DNA from: Oscillospiraceae bacterium
Lineage (GTDB): Bacteria; Bacillota; Clostridia; Oscillospirales; Oscillospiraceae
Length of the DNA: 43,823 bases
Direction of reading: 5' to 3'
Assembly: GCA_009782435.1 (NCBI GenBank)
Contig: WRJA01000009.1
Location: 1 to 43,823 of the forward strand
In this document: one piece after another, positions 18,222 to 27,745 of the stretch
Layout: every line of letters starts with the position of its first letter
Position numbering within the stretch: position 1 is the stretch's first letter
Position numbers and translations under genes: made by a program
The notes under the pieces: model-generated
Database searches by the model: none
Told to the model about the DNA's origin: nothing
Seen by the model: only the letters and a program-made list of their open reading frames with translations

Positions 18222-19604
18222 CTACTCCAATCCGGCGATAATTCTTTTAAAAGCCTCTCCCCGTTTTTCAAAGTTTTCAAACATATCAAAAGAAGCGCAG
18301 GCCGGCGATAACAGCACCGTATCCCCGGCGGTCGCAAACCGGCACGCGGCCGAAACAGCCGCCGTAAAATCGCCGTCTGTTGCGACAGGGAGTTCCGAGG
18401 GACTGTAATACCGGGATCTTTCAACGGCGCTTTTTATTTTCAGCGCGGTATCTCCGGTCAGGAATAACGCTTTCACCTTGAGAGCGATCTCGTCCCCCAA
18501 TTCGTCAAACGGTAAATTCTTGTCATAACCTCCCGCAATGAGAACAGGTTTGGTTTTAAAGATTTTCAGGCCCGCCGCGGTCCGCGCGGGGCTCGTCGCT
18601 ATTGAATCGTTTATGTATGTTATCCCTTTATGCTTGCGCACAGTCTCAAGCCGGTGTTCCACACCTTTAAAAGACGCCGCGACAAAACGGCACGCGCGCG
18701 CGTCGACTGCTCCTCCGACGGCCGTGAGCGCCGCCATGAAATTCTCCCTGTTGTGCATGCCGGGCAAAAGGATTTCGGATGAATCCATCAGAAATTCCGG
18801 CGAACCGTCCGTTGAGCGGTATATTTTGCCGCCGCTTAAAAAAACTCCGTTTTCCACGGGCATCTTTCCGCTGAAATAAAAAACTTCGGACGGAGCCGCC
18901 GCGGCAAAGCCCGGGCTGTGCGCGTCGTCAGCGTTCAACACAAGCAGATCGCAGGGCTTTTGGTTTTTGAAAATCATGCTCTTGGCTTCGAGATAATCGC
19001 TAAAACTCGGATGTACGTCCAAATGATTCGGGGAAATATTGGTTATCACCGAAACATCCGGACGGCATCTCATGCTGTGGAGCTGAAATGAGCTGAGTTC
19101 CGCGACGACATAATCCTCTTGCCGTATCTTATCCGTATCGGCCAAAAGAGGCCGGCCCGTATTCCCGCCGAGGAAAACATTGAATCCGGCGCGTTTTAAG
19201 AGTTCGGCGATAATATTTGAGGTCGTCGTTTTGCCGTCGCTGCCCGTAACGCAGAGCAACCTGCCCCGGCAAAGTTCAAGGAAGAGCTCCATCTCCGAAG
19301 TGATTACGCAGCCGTTATCCCTTGCCCTCGCAAGTTCCCTCGTCATCGGATGCAAACCCGGCGTGCGGAATATGATATCCCCTTCAAGGCCGTCCAAATA
19401 ACCGGGGCCGAGTTTCAGTTTTAAGCCGGACGATTCAAGTTTTAAAACCTCGTCTGTTAATTCATCCCTCGGCTTTTTATCATGCAGCGTAATATCGAAA
19501 CCTTCGCGCAGCAGCATTTCAACAAGCGGCATATTACTGATTCCGCCGCCGACAACAGCGACGCGCCGCCCGCGAATATGGTCAAAGTATTCCGGAAGGG
19601 TCAT
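18222..19604 (-). CDS. murD: UDP-N-acetylmuramoyl-alanine--D-glutamate ligase (460 aa)
   Basis: This Mur ligase adds D-glutamate to UDP-MurNAc-L-Ala in the cytosol, the second amino-acid step of peptidoglycan precursor synthesis. The N-terminal Rossmann-like domain has VAVVGGGISN. The ATP-binding loop is VTGSDGKTTTSN. ELSSFQLHS and NISPNHLDVH follow, as does the C-terminal domain with YINDSIATSPARTAAGL. Start: an ATG at 19631 overlaps the -10 box TATAAT of the gene's promoter, so it would not be in the mRNA. The ATG at 19604 has AAAGGCGGG upstream and is preferred. Here murD is outside any visible division/cell-wall cluster and instead heads a peptidase/PLP enzyme/ligA operon. Confidence 0.96.
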   Translation of the reverse strand: MTLPEYFDHIRGRRVAVVGGGISNMPLVEMLLREGFDITLHDKKPRDELTDEVLKLESSGLKLKLGPGYLDGLEGDIIFRTPGLHPMTRELARARDNGCVITSEMELFLELCRGRLLCVTGSDGKTTTSNIIAELLKRAGFNVFLGGNTGRPLLADTDKIRQEDYVVAELSSFQLHSMRCRPDVSVITNISPNHLDVHPSFSDYLEAKSMIFKNQKPCDLLVLNADDAHSPGFAAAAPSEVFYFSGKMPVENGVFLSGGKIYRSTDGSPEFLMDSSEILLPGMHNRENFMAALTAVGGAVDARACRFVAASFKGVEHRLETVRKHKGITYINDSIATSPARTAAGLKIFKTKPVLIAGGYDKNLPFDELGDEIALKVKALFLTGDTALKIKSAVERSRYYSPSELPVATDGDFTAAVSAACRFATAGDTVLLSPACASFDMFENFEKRGEAFKRIIAGLE

Positions 19605-19629
19605 AAAAACCCGCCTTTCAATGCTGTTC

Positions 19630-19658
19630 ATTATATACCTTCCCGCGGCGATTTACAA
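19630..19658 (-). promoter_or_regulatory. Promoter of the murD operon
   Basis: TTGTAA (19653-19658), a 17-base spacer and TATAAT (19630-19635) on the minus strand. The -10 box overlaps the upstream ATG at 19631, which decides the murD start in favour of 19604 and implies a leader of about 20 bases. Confidence 0.75.
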
Positions 19659-19665
19659 TAATTTC

Positions 19666-19695
19666 TTGACCGGCGGGATATGCCCGGGTTAATAT
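19666..19695 (+). promoter_or_regulatory. Promoter of rnpB
   Basis: TTGACC (19666-19671), an 18-base spacer and TAATAT (19690-19695), about 50 bases before the mature RNA start. It is divergent from the murD promoter, with only seven bases between the two -35 boxes. Confidence 0.55.
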
Positions 19696-19743
19696 GATAC
19701 CGGACTTCCGGCGCTGCGTTTTTCGCGGCGGAGATCCGATATC

Positions 19744-20099
19744 GCGAGTAAGCCGAACGGCCGCGGGCATACGGCGAAAGCCCGTGCCCGAGGAAAGTCC
19801 GGGCTCCGAAGGGCAAGGATAGCGGGTAACGCCCGCCGAAGGCGACTTCAGGAAAAGTGCAACAGAGATATACCGCCTCAAAAGGCTCGATCGCCCAATG
19901 AGGTAAGGGTGGAAAGGCGAGGTAAGAGCTCACCCGCCGGTCGGAGACGGTCCGGCGCTGTAAACTCTATCCGGAGCAACACCGCGGAGGGGACAAGGCT
20001 TGCCCGGCCGTCCCCGGGGAGGTGGCTCGAGCGCAGCGGCGACGCTGCGCCCAGACAGATGGCCGTTTAAGACAGAATCCGGCTTACAGACTTACTCGC
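19744..20099 (+). ncRNA. rnpB: RNase P RNA, bacterial type A
   Basis: This is the catalytic RNA that removes 5' leaders from pre-tRNAs. The ends pair perfectly: GCGAGTAAG (19744-19752) with CTTACTCGC (20091-20099) as helix P1. Conserved region I is GAGGAAAGTCCGGGCTCC near 19790. The central GGTGGAAAGGCGAGGTAAG and GAGCTCACC segments are present, and the 3' conserved ACAGAATCCGGCTTACAG lies at about 20071-20088. The length of 356 nt is typical of type A. End positions are set by P1 and may be off by a few bases. Confidence 0.95.
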
Positions 20100-20110
20100 A
20101 AAAAATATGA

Positions 20111-20136
20111 TCCGGCGCGTCACATATCGCGCCGGA
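20111..20136. terminator. Bidirectional terminator between rnpB and htrA
   Basis: TCCGGCGCG (20111-20119) and CGCGCCGGA (20128-20136) form a perfect 9-bp stem. On the plus strand it is followed by ccgTATTTGTTT (rnpB side). On the minus strand it is followed by TCATATTTTTT (htrA side), the better tail. Confidence 0.75.
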
Positions 20137-20160
20137 CCGTATTTGTTTGCCGCTATCGTT

Positions 20161-21591
20161 TTATTGACCGGAAAAACCGCCGAAAGGATTGGCCGGGCGC
20201 TGCGTTCGCGGCTCTGTCTCCCGTCGGATCTCGGGAGTCTCCTCGTCAAACACAATAATATATGTCAGAAAATCTCCCGATCTGAAAACCGTTATCGGAG
20301 CGTTGTCCCCCGCGCTGTACAATTTTTTGGCCGAAACCAAATCTGTCCGCGACGTGATTTCGCTGTCGCCCAGTTTTGTTATAACGTCTCCGGCTTTAAG
20401 CCCCGCTCTGTCCGAACAGCTTCCGGGCTCGACCGTATAGATATACGCTCCCGGGACCATATTGTAATACATAACGGCGCTTTCCGGCACATCCGTGACC
20501 GTGATGCCCATTGCCGCCTTGCCGCTCACATAGCCTTTTTCAGTGATCTCATTCACGATTCTCGCGGCGTCATTGATGGGAATGGCAAATCCCAAGCCTT
20601 CGGAGCCGTTCGCGGCGGTCTTTGCCGTAACTATGCCTATGACTTCGCCCCGGTCATTATACACGGGTCCGCCCGAATTGCCGCTGTTTACCGCCGCGTC
20701 AAACTGGAACATATTGACCGGTTCCGCGTTTGATTCGGTCCTGATCTCTCTGTCAAGCGCGCTGACCATGCCGGAGGTCATCGTGAAGCTGAGTTCACCG
20801 AGCGGATTGCCGATTGCGTATACCGAATCTCCCACTTTTATCTCGTCGCTGTTTCCGGTTACCACCGGGTGCAAGTCTTCGGCGTCGATTTTCAGCACGG
20901 CAACGTCGTTATCTTTTTCAAGTCCGACTATGGCCGCAACATAAATATCTCCGGCGTGCGTTATGACGGATACTTCATATCCGTTATTATAAGCCGCTTC
21001 GATCACATGGTAATTCGTTACGATATACCCGTCCGAGCTTACAATAAAACCGGAGCCTGAGATTGCCGAAGAAGTCGGCATACCGAACCAATTCGTTCTT
21101 GTGATCTCGGTTTTGATACCGACGTTCTGATCGACCGCCATCTCATAGAGTTCCGACCCGCTCAGGACGTCGCCGGTCTTAACATTATTGATCGGTCTTT
21201 GTTCCGAGGGCGCGGTGGGGATCGGCGCCATCACCATAGGCGCGTTGCCGGCGTTGAACGCAACTGTGCTCTCGAGGATGCTTCCCGTAACAAGAGCGCC
21301 GGCCCCGCCCCCCAAAAGCGCGCATACCAAACATAAAGCGACCGTCCCGGCGAAACCCGCGCCTTTCTTTTTGCGGTGTTTCGGCGGCTCCGGCGCGGCG
21401 CGGCGCGGCGTCAAATACCCCGCAGCCTCGTTTTTCAGCGGCCGCTCCGCGTCCGAACGACAGCCGCCCGGTCTGTTTGTCCAAGCGTAGCCGTATTCTC
21501 CGTTTCTTCCCGCCGGGGAATTATCGCGCCCGTAAACACCGGCGCCGCCGTCCGTATCCCACGGATCGGGTCTGTAATTTTGTCCGTTCAT
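20161..21591 (-). CDS. HtrA/DegP-like trypsin-type serine protease with PDZ domain (476 aa)
   Basis: This is a membrane-anchored quality-control protease acting outside the membrane. The first ~75 residues are a polar, Gly/Pro/Arg-rich cytosolic tail. The membrane helix is about 79-103. The protease domain (about 135-345) shows the triad His195 (VTNYHVIEA), Asp229 (KDNDVAVLKI) and Ser306 (NSGNSGGPV). A single PDZ domain follows (about 360-450; GSCSDRAGLKAGDVITKLG), then a polar tail. The architecture of cytosolic tail, one helix, protease and one PDZ is that of Gram-positive HtrA-type proteins. AAAGGAGA precedes ATG 21591. It is monocistronic, between the rnpB terminator and a divergent chemoreceptor gene. 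Such genes are often controlled by envelope stress systems; no specific operator was recognised here. Confidence 0.95.
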   Translation of the reverse strand: MNGQNYRPDPWDTDGGAGVYGRDNSPAGRNGEYGYAWTNRPGGCRSDAERPLKNEAAGYLTPRRAAPEPPKHRKKKGAGFAGTVALCLVCALLGGGAGALVTGSILESTVAFNAGNAPMVMAPIPTAPSEQRPINNVKTGDVLSGSELYEMAVDQNVGIKTEITRTNWFGMPTSSAISGSGFIVSSDGYIVTNYHVIEAAYNNGYEVSVITHAGDIYVAAIVGLEKDNDVAVLKIDAEDLHPVVTGNSDEIKVGDSVYAIGNPLGELSFTMTSGMVSALDREIRTESNAEPVNMFQFDAAVNSGNSGGPVYNDRGEVIGIVTAKTAANGSEGLGFAIPINDAARIVNEITEKGYVSGKAAMGITVTDVPESAVMYYNMVPGAYIYTVEPGSCSDRAGLKAGDVITKLGDSEITSRTDLVSAKKLYSAGDNAPITVFRSGDFLTYIIVFDEETPEIRRETEPRTQRPANPFGGFSGQ

Positions 21592-21685
21592 ATCAGGTAT
21601 CTCCTTTCACCTTGCCGCAGTTTTGCTCTGAGCTTACTTTATCGCGCATTTATGTCAAAAGAATGAATAAAATTCAAAATAATTA

Positions 21686-21714
21686 ATAACAAACAGCTGT
21701 TCCGGTGCTATAAT
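21686..21714 (+). promoter_or_regulatory. Promoter of the chemoreceptor gene
   Basis: ATAACA (21686-21691), 17 bases, then a perfect TATAAT (21709-21714). The 90-base leader after it has no riboswitch that I recognise. The remaining htrA-chemoreceptor gap holds no gene. Confidence 0.55.
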
Positions 21715-21803
21715 ACATATCAGTTAAAAAAACCGGCGATAAGCCCGGGCTGCAGAGCGATCATATAAAGCGATATAAAACGACAAAACTCGGAGGCATA
21801 ATA

Positions 21804-23999
21804 ATGAGAAAAATGTTTTCTTTCAATACGATATCATGGAAAATCGCATTGATCGTCTTTTCAGCGGTTTTAGCCGTCGCCGGTTCAATATCCGTATATA
21901 TGGAAAGCCGAATTTTATCTTCCGCGGACAGGTATTCGCGGGCTGAGCTCCAAAATCAAATACACAGCGCGGTCCAGGAGTACAACCTGACCTTTACGGA
22001 CGCGATCTACACTGTGCAAAGCATGAGAAACTTCGCCGAAACGTTTTTTGACGTTGACGAATATCAAAAAGACGCCGAATACTACTTCGACAATACCGTC
22101 AGCCCGATAATGAGCGACTTCGTATGCAGCGTTTTGGAAACCTCAGGTTTTATATCGGGCGCTTATTTCGCCGTCCATCCCGACTTGGCCGGTTACCCTC
22201 TTGTGCGCGAAGTCTATTTCGAAGAAACAGAAGACGGCGTCGAGGCGTCCGATCCTCAGACATACGAGGAATACATGCAGACCGATTCCGAAGATACGGA
22301 ATGGTTTTACGGCGCTTATGACTCCGGCGGGCCGTATTGGACCCACATATATGAGTGGGCCGACGGAGAAATAATGGTCAGCTACGTGGAGCCGGTCATT
22401 AAAAACGGAATAAAAGCGGGCATAGTCGGCGTTGACGTGCCCATAGGCAAGATAGAAAACCTTATAGCGGACTTCAGGGTCTATGATACGGGATTTGCCT
22501 TGTTTGAAGACAGATACAATGATTTTTTTCTGACTAACGAATTCATACAACTGCTTGACGCCGAAGGAAAAGAAAAGCTCACATATAATGCCCGGCTTGA
22601 GCCCGAAGGCATTTTCGAAATGGAATTGAACGGCAGGAATTTCATAGTCGTGCACAATTCCCTTATAAATGATTATTCGGTTTATATATTGGTTCCCGAA
22701 AATGAATATAAAGCGGAATCCGCGGCGGCGCTCTTTACTTTCTGCGTCGTCTTTGCGATCGTCCTGATGATCGTATTGGTCGTCAGCGTCAGTATCGGAA
22801 GGACCTTCAGCAAGCCTTTGATCGCGCTGGCTGATTTCATGGAAAGAGCCGGTTCCACCGGAGACATTGCTCTGCGAGCTGAGGATATCGAAGCTCTGAA
22901 TGATCACGCGCGGCGAAAAGATGAGATCGGGGTCTGCATAACAAGCATGCTCAATTTCGAGGCGCTTGTCACGGGTATAGAGAGTTCTCTCGAAAGTCTT
23001 GCCGACGGAGATTATTCCCGGATCGTTCCCGAGCGCAGCGATTCCGACATTATGGGCAAAGCCTGCAACCGAATGATAAACAGCATGCTGAGCGCGTTGT
23101 GGAAAGTAACGAGATCCGCCGCGGACGTTTCGACGGATTCCGGCCGTATCGCGGATATCGCTCAGGCGCTCTCCGAGAACTCCGCCGAGCAGACCGCAGC
23201 CGTAAACGCGCTGTCCGGCACTATTGAGAACATAACCGAGTATACAAAAGACAACGCCGAAATGGCGGACCGCGCAGCCGCTCTCGCCGGCACGATCAAA
23301 CACAACGCAGAGAAGGGCAGCCGGCAAATGGATGAAATGATGTCCGCTGTCCGCGATATCGACCAAGCCAGTCACGGTATAAACAAAGTCATGAAAGTTA
23401 TAGACGATATCGCGTTCCAAACCAATATCTTAGCCTTGAACGCGGCGGTAGAGGCGGCTCGCGCCGGTCAGCACGGCAAGGGCTTCGCCGTCGTCGCCGA
23501 AGAAGTGCGTACACTCGCCGCAAAGAGCGCGGCAGCCGCAAAGGATACCGGCGCTCTTATCGCGGATACCATACACAAGGCCGAGTTGGGCTCGCAGATC
23601 GCCAATTTCACGGCCGCGAGCCTTGAGGAGATCGTATCCGGCATCAACGAGAGCAGTAAAATCGTTGAGGATATCGCCGCGTCCTCCGACAAGCAGCTTG
23701 ACGGAATAGGACAAATAACCCTCGGCATAGACAGGGTATCTCAAATAGTCAGCCAAAACAGCTCGACGGCAGGAGAAAGCGCCGACGCTTCCGCCTTGAT
23801 GAGAGAGCAGTCCAAGAATTTGGAAGAGCTGATAAAACACTTCAAACTCAGAGACAGACGAACAAAGACCATAGGTCCTTTGACCGGCGTAGGCGAGCGC
23901 AGGGCGGCCCTGCCTTCCGCCGGCGAGAGTCTGCCGGCGCCGAAGAACTCCGGGCGCGCGCTTACAGCCCCCGACGCGGACGAACACAGTAAATACTGA
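21804..23999 (+). CDS. Methyl-accepting chemotaxis protein with extracellular Cache-type sensor (731 aa)
   Basis: This is a transmembrane chemoreceptor that would control a CheA kinase. The first membrane helix is about 13-33. An extracellular domain of about 270 residues contains the PDC/Cache-like stretch [29 protein letters not shown] and [11 protein letters not shown]. The second helix is about 310-333, then a HAMP-like linker. The cytoplasmic coiled-coil signalling domain peaks at the hairpin tip [21 protein letters not shown] followed by [15 protein letters not shown], the conserved MCP tip. A Pro/Ala-rich tail ends the protein with no recognised CheR-docking pentapeptide. GGAGG precedes ATG 21804. 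No chemotaxis or flagellar gene is adjacent, so it is an orphan receptor; the ligand is unknown, with Cache domains usually sensing small organic acids or amino acids. Confidence 0.95.
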   Translation: MRKMFSFNTISWKIALIVFSAVLAVAGSISVYMESRILSSADRYSRAELQNQIHSAVQEYNLTFTDAIYTVQSMRNFAETFFDVDEYQKDAEYYFDNTVSPIMSDFVCSVLETSGFISGAYFAVHPDLAGYPLVREVYFEETEDGVEASDPQTYEEYMQTDSEDTEWFYGAYDSGGPYWTHIYEWADGEIMVSYVEPVIKNGIKAGIVGVDVPIGKIENLIADFRVYDTGFALFEDRYNDFFLTNEFIQLLDAEGKEKLTYNARLEPEGIFEMELNGRNFIVVHNSLINDYSVYILVPENEYKAESAAALFTFCVVFAIVLMIVLVVSVSIGRTFSKPLIALADFMERAGSTGDIALRAEDIEALNDHARRKDEIGVCITSMLNFEALVTGIESSLESLADGDYSRIVPERSDSDIMGKACNRMINSMLSALWKVTRSAADVSTDSGRIADIAQALSENSAEQTAAVNALSGTIENITEYTKDNAEMADRAAALAGTIKHNAEKGSRQMDEMMSAVRDIDQASHGINKVMKVIDDIAFQTNILALNAAVEAARAGQHGKGFAVVAEEVRTLAAKSAAAAKDTGALIADTIHKAELGSQIANFTAASLEEIVSGINESSKIVEDIAASSDKQLDGIGQITLGIDRVSQIVSQNSSTAGESADASALMREQSKNLEELIKHFKLRDRRTKTIGPLTGVGERRAALPSAGESLPAPKNSGRALTAPDADEHSKY

Positions 24000-24021
24000 T
24001 TTTAAGCACCGAGCGGAAAAA

Positions 24022-24053
24022 CGCCCGCAAAGACCTTTCGGTCTTTGCGGGCG
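24022..24053. terminator. Strong bidirectional terminator
   Basis: A perfect 14-bp stem (24022-24035 and 24040-24053) encloses a TTTC loop between two converging genes. On the minus strand it is followed by TTTTT, on the plus strand by CTTATTCTTT. Confidence 0.85.
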
Positions 24054-24079
24054 CTTATTCTTTGAATACCGCCGGAAAA

Positions 24080-24892
24080 TCAGCGGTCGTTTTGTATATG
24101 CACGTTCATATGCTCGTATGCCGGTTTGATACCCGCGCGCTCAAAGAGTTCCCGCGCTTTTTCGTTGAGTCCGAAATACGCGTCCCAATAATCGGAAGTT
24201 TTCACACGGACCCGCAGACAGTACTTGACAAACCCGTCTTCCAAAGACGTGAGCACGATCTGAGGCGCCGGTTCCGGAAGCACCCTTTCTTCCTCCGACG
24301 CGGCTTGAAGCAGCGCCTTTTTGACTTCAGCGGCGTCGCTGTCAAACGACGCGCGGAAAAACAGATCGACTCTGCGCCAATCCTCCCTGCTGCAGTTTGA
24401 AATATGAGATTTGGTCATGTCTCCGTTCGGCACATAGACGACTTTATTGTCCGGGGTCTTGAGCACCGTATGAAACAGCGCCACGCTTTGCACCGTGCCG
24501 GAAGCGTTTTCCGTTTCAATGAAATCTCCCGCCGCAAAGGGTTTTGTAACAAGTATGGTCAGCCCCGAAAACAGATTTGACAAAATATTCTGCACTGACA
24601 GCGACACCGCAAGTCCCGCCACGCTGAAAGCGGCGATAAGAGAAGTCCCGGGTATCCCCAGACTCTCCGCCGTTATTATGGCCGTCAGCATCCACAAAAC
24701 GACCTTTACGGCTGAGACGATAAAACCTTCGAGCGCCCTTTCAAGCTTGCTTTTGGCCAAAAAGCGGCGGACCAAAGCGTTTATGATCTTCCCCGCGACT
24801 ATGCAAATAACAAGTATCACGACGGCGGAAAGCAGTCTCGAAAGAGACAGGCTCCCGATGCTCACGCCGGATAAGAAATCAAAAAAACCCAT
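24080..24892 (-). CDS. MscS-family mechanosensitive ion channel (270 aa)
   Basis: This is a small-conductance channel that opens under membrane tension to release solutes on hypo-osmotic shock. Three membrane helices are visible: about 17-38, 58-78 and 86-112. The last, FSVAGLAVSLSVQNILSNLFSGL, is the Gly/Ala/Ser-patterned pore-lining helix. The beta domain contains KPFAAGDFIETENASGTVQSV and VYVPNGDMTKSHISNCS (VPNG is highly conserved). The cytoplasmic alpha/beta domain follows. Length matches the short YkuT/MscS type. It has its own consensus promoter and good ribosome site, so although it lies downstream of the ABC operon it can be expressed independently. Confidence 0.95.
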   Translation of the reverse strand: MGFFDFLSGVSIGSLSLSRLLSAVVILVICIVAGKIINALVRRFLAKSKLERALEGFIVSAVKVVLWMLTAIITAESLGIPGTSLIAAFSVAGLAVSLSVQNILSNLFSGLTILVTKPFAAGDFIETENASGTVQSVALFHTVLKTPDNKVVYVPNGDMTKSHISNCSREDWRRVDLFFRASFDSDAAEVKKALLQAASEEERVLPEPAPQIVLTSLEDGFVKYCLRVRVKTSDYWDAYFGLNEKARELFERAGIKPAYEHMNVHIQNDR

Positions 24893-24921
24893 GTCGTTAT
24901 CTCCCTTCTTTTATGCAATTG

Positions 24922-24950
24922 ATTATACATTGTTTCGGCAAATGTGTAAA
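24922..24950 (-). promoter_or_regulatory. Promoter of the MscS gene
   Basis: TTTACA (24945-24950), 17 bases, then a perfect TATAAT (24922-24927) on the minus strand, 30 bases before the start, with AAGGGAG as ribosome site. Confidence 0.8.
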
Positions 24951-24972
24951 CAAGGGAGATGGAGCCTATCCG

Positions 24973-26874
24973 TCACACGGGTTTATCATACAGCGCATAT
25001 CCCGGGTAAATCGGCTTGTCCCAATCATCTCTTTCCCGGTTGTATTCCGCATATGTATACAGCGTTATTCCGAGTTCTTTCAGACGCTCGACGGTGCGCG
25101 CGGAATCGACCGTCGGCTCGACGCGAAACCACGAGTGCTCATATCGGCTGTCCGGGCGGCTCTCAGCCAAGTCGATGTATACCGAGCAGTTATACGCTTT
25201 GTTTTCATATTCCGGCCCGCCTCCAATCCAAACCAAACCCAAGGTCCCGTCTCTGATGTCGGGAAGCACACATTTTTCATAGAACTCATAAGCCCACGCG
25301 GCGGAAAGCTCGATCTCGGTATAGCCGTCCCTCTGACCGGAATAATAATTCACTCCTGCTTTTATGATCGTTCTTTCGGTGATCGGCACGGAGGTTGAGA
25401 CGCGGTGTTCAACGGCTTCTTTGCAGTTGAACGCCTTATTGATCTTCGCGATATCCGAACCTTTTTCCGCGAGCAGAGAGTCGTTGTAAAAAACGGAATA
25501 CTCCCGATTAAGGCTCTTCCCGTTTTTAAGCTTATAGTTAACGGTTAAATATACACGGCGTCCGTTGACGGAAACCCCTCCGGGTCCGTAATAGATCCCG
25601 GACGTACTGCTTCGGTCGTGCAGAGCCTTGTTGGCGACAATGCCCTCATGCGCCGAAATCACGTCGTTTACGCCTTCCGCGCCGGACAGATAGGCCGAAT
25701 TGCCGTAAGAACGGATCGTCACCGACTCGACGTTCCCCGAATCCGGTATGCGCCTTTCATATCCGAACAGGTCGAACTCCCACGCCAGCGTAAAAACTAT
25801 AACGACCGCGGCAAAAGCGGCGAAGCCCGCCCAACCTTGCCTGAAGACTTTAAAGCTTTTGCACAGCAGCATCCGCGCCGCGAAATATCCGACAAACCCG
25901 CCCAACAAAAGACAAACGATAAGCGCCGCCGCCGGATTTCCCGCGTCGCCGGGCGATACTGTGCCGAACAAGAGAGCGCCTACCGTAAGAGAGCCGAAGA
26001 TCGAAAGGCAATACTTGAACACGGGATTTAAAGCTTTGACCGCCATGATGTCTGAAGCCGATTCCGCGTGCCGGCGCCTGAAGAGCAAAAACGCGCCCGC
26101 CATGAAAAGAAGCCCCGCGGCGCAGTAAATTATTATCGCCGGCCATCCGTCGAAGTAATAGAAATAAAAATCACTTGCAATACCGACCGAGACGGGCCTC
26201 GACATGACAGAGCATCTTTCGAAAATATATATTACGGGAGAAAGAAAATTCAATATCCCTTCGGAATAACTCATGCCGTAGACTATGCTTTCCAGCAAAA
26301 AACGGACCACTGCCTCCGCGCCGGCAACCGCGAAATTCAAAACAAGATACAGCGCCGGCAGGCCGAAGGCATTCCCGGTAAGCTGAGCCGTAAACACAGC
26401 GAAGCCGTAAAAGAACACATTGCACATGCACACGAGGCCGAGCCAAATAAAAAGGCCGCCCGACGCCGAGGCCCCGTACGCCGCCAGGACCGCGGCCGCC
26501 GCGAGGAAGGTTATTATATTCGCCGCGAAAAGGCATGCCAAGCCCGAAAGCAGGGCAGTGGCAAACAGACCGCTTCGGCGTATCGGCAGAGAGAAGATCG
26601 CGTTTGCGCTTTTAGCGTAGTACATGAAGCCGAAGACCGCCATCGCCGCGAGCGCGCCGAAGATCGCGGACATGACAACGCCGCCGTACAGTCCCGCGTT
26701 CAAAACAAAACTCAAAGCCCGGTTAACCGCGCTGTAGCTGTATCGGAGCTCGCCGTGCAGGCCGATCGGCAGTATGATGAGCCAGATCGCGGTATAGGCG
26801 GCCCAAAGCGGCCAATACCGTGATATCATATTAAAAAACAGCGTTTTATTGAAGTATGATGTCTTTGACCGCAT
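24973..26874 (-). CDS. ABC-2 type transporter permease, large (633 aa)
   Basis: This is a membrane subunit partnered with the ATPase encoded just upstream. The N-terminal part has about six hydrophobic helices between residues 15 and 270. Further helices lie near 290-310 and 330-365, then a C-terminal extracytoplasmic region of about 250 residues (from about 390). The early segment MRSKTSYFNKTLFFNMISRYWPLW is typical of permeases in GntR-controlled Clostridial ABC operons. The substrate is unknown; relatives are linked to export or resistance to wall-active peptides. The start ATG 26874 is nine bases after GGAGGGC inside the ATPase gene and overlaps its end by 29 bases. The open frame reaches 33 codons further upstream, but that part lies in the ATPase gene. 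Confidence 0.85.
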   Translation of the reverse strand: MRSKTSYFNKTLFFNMISRYWPLWAAYTAIWLIILPIGLHGELRYSYSAVNRALSFVLNAGLYGGVVMSAIFGALAAMAVFGFMYYAKSANAIFSLPIRRSGLFATALLSGLACLFAANIITFLAAAAVLAAYGASASGGLFIWLGLVCMCNVFFYGFAVFTAQLTGNAFGLPALYLVLNFAVAGAEAVVRFLLESIVYGMSYSEGILNFLSPVIYIFERCSVMSRPVSVGIASDFYFYYFDGWPAIIIYCAAGLLFMAGAFLLFRRRHAESASDIMAVKALNPVFKYCLSIFGSLTVGALLFGTVSPGDAGNPAAALIVCLLLGGFVGYFAARMLLCKSFKVFRQGWAGFAAFAAVVIVFTLAWEFDLFGYERRIPDSGNVESVTIRSYGNSAYLSGAEGVNDVISAHEGIVANKALHDRSSTSGIYYGPGGVSVNGRRVYLTVNYKLKNGKSLNREYSVFYNDSLLAEKGSDIAKINKAFNCKEAVEHRVSTSVPITERTIIKAGVNYYSGQRDGYTEIELSAAWAYEFYEKCVLPDIRDGTLGLVWIGGGPEYENKAYNCSVYIDLAESRPDSRYEHSWFRVEPTVDSARTVERLKELGITLYTYAEYNRERDDWDKPIYPGYALYDKPV

Positions 26875-27745
26875 AGTCGGCGCCCTCCAGTTCATAAATG
26901 AATATCTCTTCCAAGCTGAGAGGTATGACGTCCGCGAACAGCGGAGAGGCCGTCGCGACGGTGTTTGTAACATCCTCCGGCGTACCGCGCACGATAAGCG
27001 TGGTGAGCTTTCCCAAACAGCTTTGGTGCAGTATCTCCAATCCCTCCGGAAGACCGGCGCCGTCCGGCATGGCTATCTGCAGCTTGACCGTGTTGCCCTG
27101 CATTTCCGAAAGCCCGCGCTCTATCAGTATCTTGCCCGCGTTCATGATGCCGACGTGGTCGCAAACGTCTTCGAGTTCGCGCAGATTGTGGGAGCTGACC
27201 AAAACGGTCGTGCCGTATTCGGCGGCGTCCGCCATAACAAGGCTCCAAACCCTCCGGCGCATGACCGGGTCAAGTCCGTCGACCGGTTCGTCCAATATCA
27301 GGACCTCCGGACGAGCGGACAGCGCCAGCCAGAACGCGGCTTGCTTCTGCATTCCCTTTGACAGGCGGCGCATCGGCCTTTTTTCGTCAAACTCAAAAAC
27401 CTCTTTGAGCTTGCCATATCTTTGCATGTCAAAGCCGGGATAAAATCCCCCGTAAAATTTACTCATGTCTTTGACCGAAGCCTGCATGAAAAAGAATATG
27501 TCATCCGGTATATAGGCGATGCGGCCCTTGATTTCCGGGTTTTCCCAAACGGGGGTCCCGTCTATCAGGACTTCCCCCGAGTCTTCCCTGTATATTCCGG
27601 CTATATGGCGGATCGCCGTGGTCTTTCCCGCTCCGTTCGGACCGACCAGCCCGTAAACCGCGCCTTTTTTCACGTTTATGTTCAGCCCGTCCAATGCCTG
27701 TGTGTCCTCAAAGCGTTTGGCAAGGTTTTTTACTTCTATCATCAT
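26846..27745 (-). CDS. ABC transporter ATP-binding protein (299 aa)
   Basis: This is the cytosolic ATPase that drives the adjacent permease. Walker A is GLVGPNGAGKTTAIRH, the Q-loop region is AYIPDDIFFFMQ, the signature motif is the variant RLSKGMQKQAAF, Walker B is VLILDEPVDGLDP and the H-loop is VLVSSHNLRELED. After about residue 215 there is a C-terminal extension of the kind found in ABC-2 exporter ATPases. The start at ATG 27745 overlaps the stop of the GntR gene by four bases, with GGAGG ten bases upstream. An open frame reaches ten codons further upstream inside the regulator gene. Gene order regulator, ATPase, permease matches the Ytr-type operons of Firmicutes. Confidence 0.95.
   Translation of the reverse strand: MMIEVKNLAKRFEDTQALDGLNINVKKGAVYGLVGPNGAGKTTAIRHIAGIYREDSGEVLIDGTPVWENPEIKGRIAYIPDDIFFFMQASVKDMSKFYGGFYPGFDMQRYGKLKEVFEFDEKRPMRRLSKGMQKQAAFWLALSARPEVLILDEPVDGLDPVMRRRVWSLVMADAAEYGTTVLVSSHNLRELEDVCDHVGIMNAGKILIERGLSEMQGNTVKLQIAMPDGAGLPEGLEILHQSCLGKLTTLIVRGTPEDVTNTVATASPLFADVIPLSLEEIFIYELEGADYAVKDIILQ

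Noticed and set aside
21715-21803. Cyclic-di-GMP riboswitch or sigma-28 promoter before the chemoreceptor
   Set aside because: The conserved GEMM core segments are missing. A GCGATAA near 21735 lacks a TAAA at the proper distance; a sigma-A promoter explains the region.
22143-23420. A 425-codon open frame antisense to the chemoreceptor
   Set aside because: The plus strand has clear chemoreceptor motifs throughout. The opposite frame has no recognisable domain or start signals.
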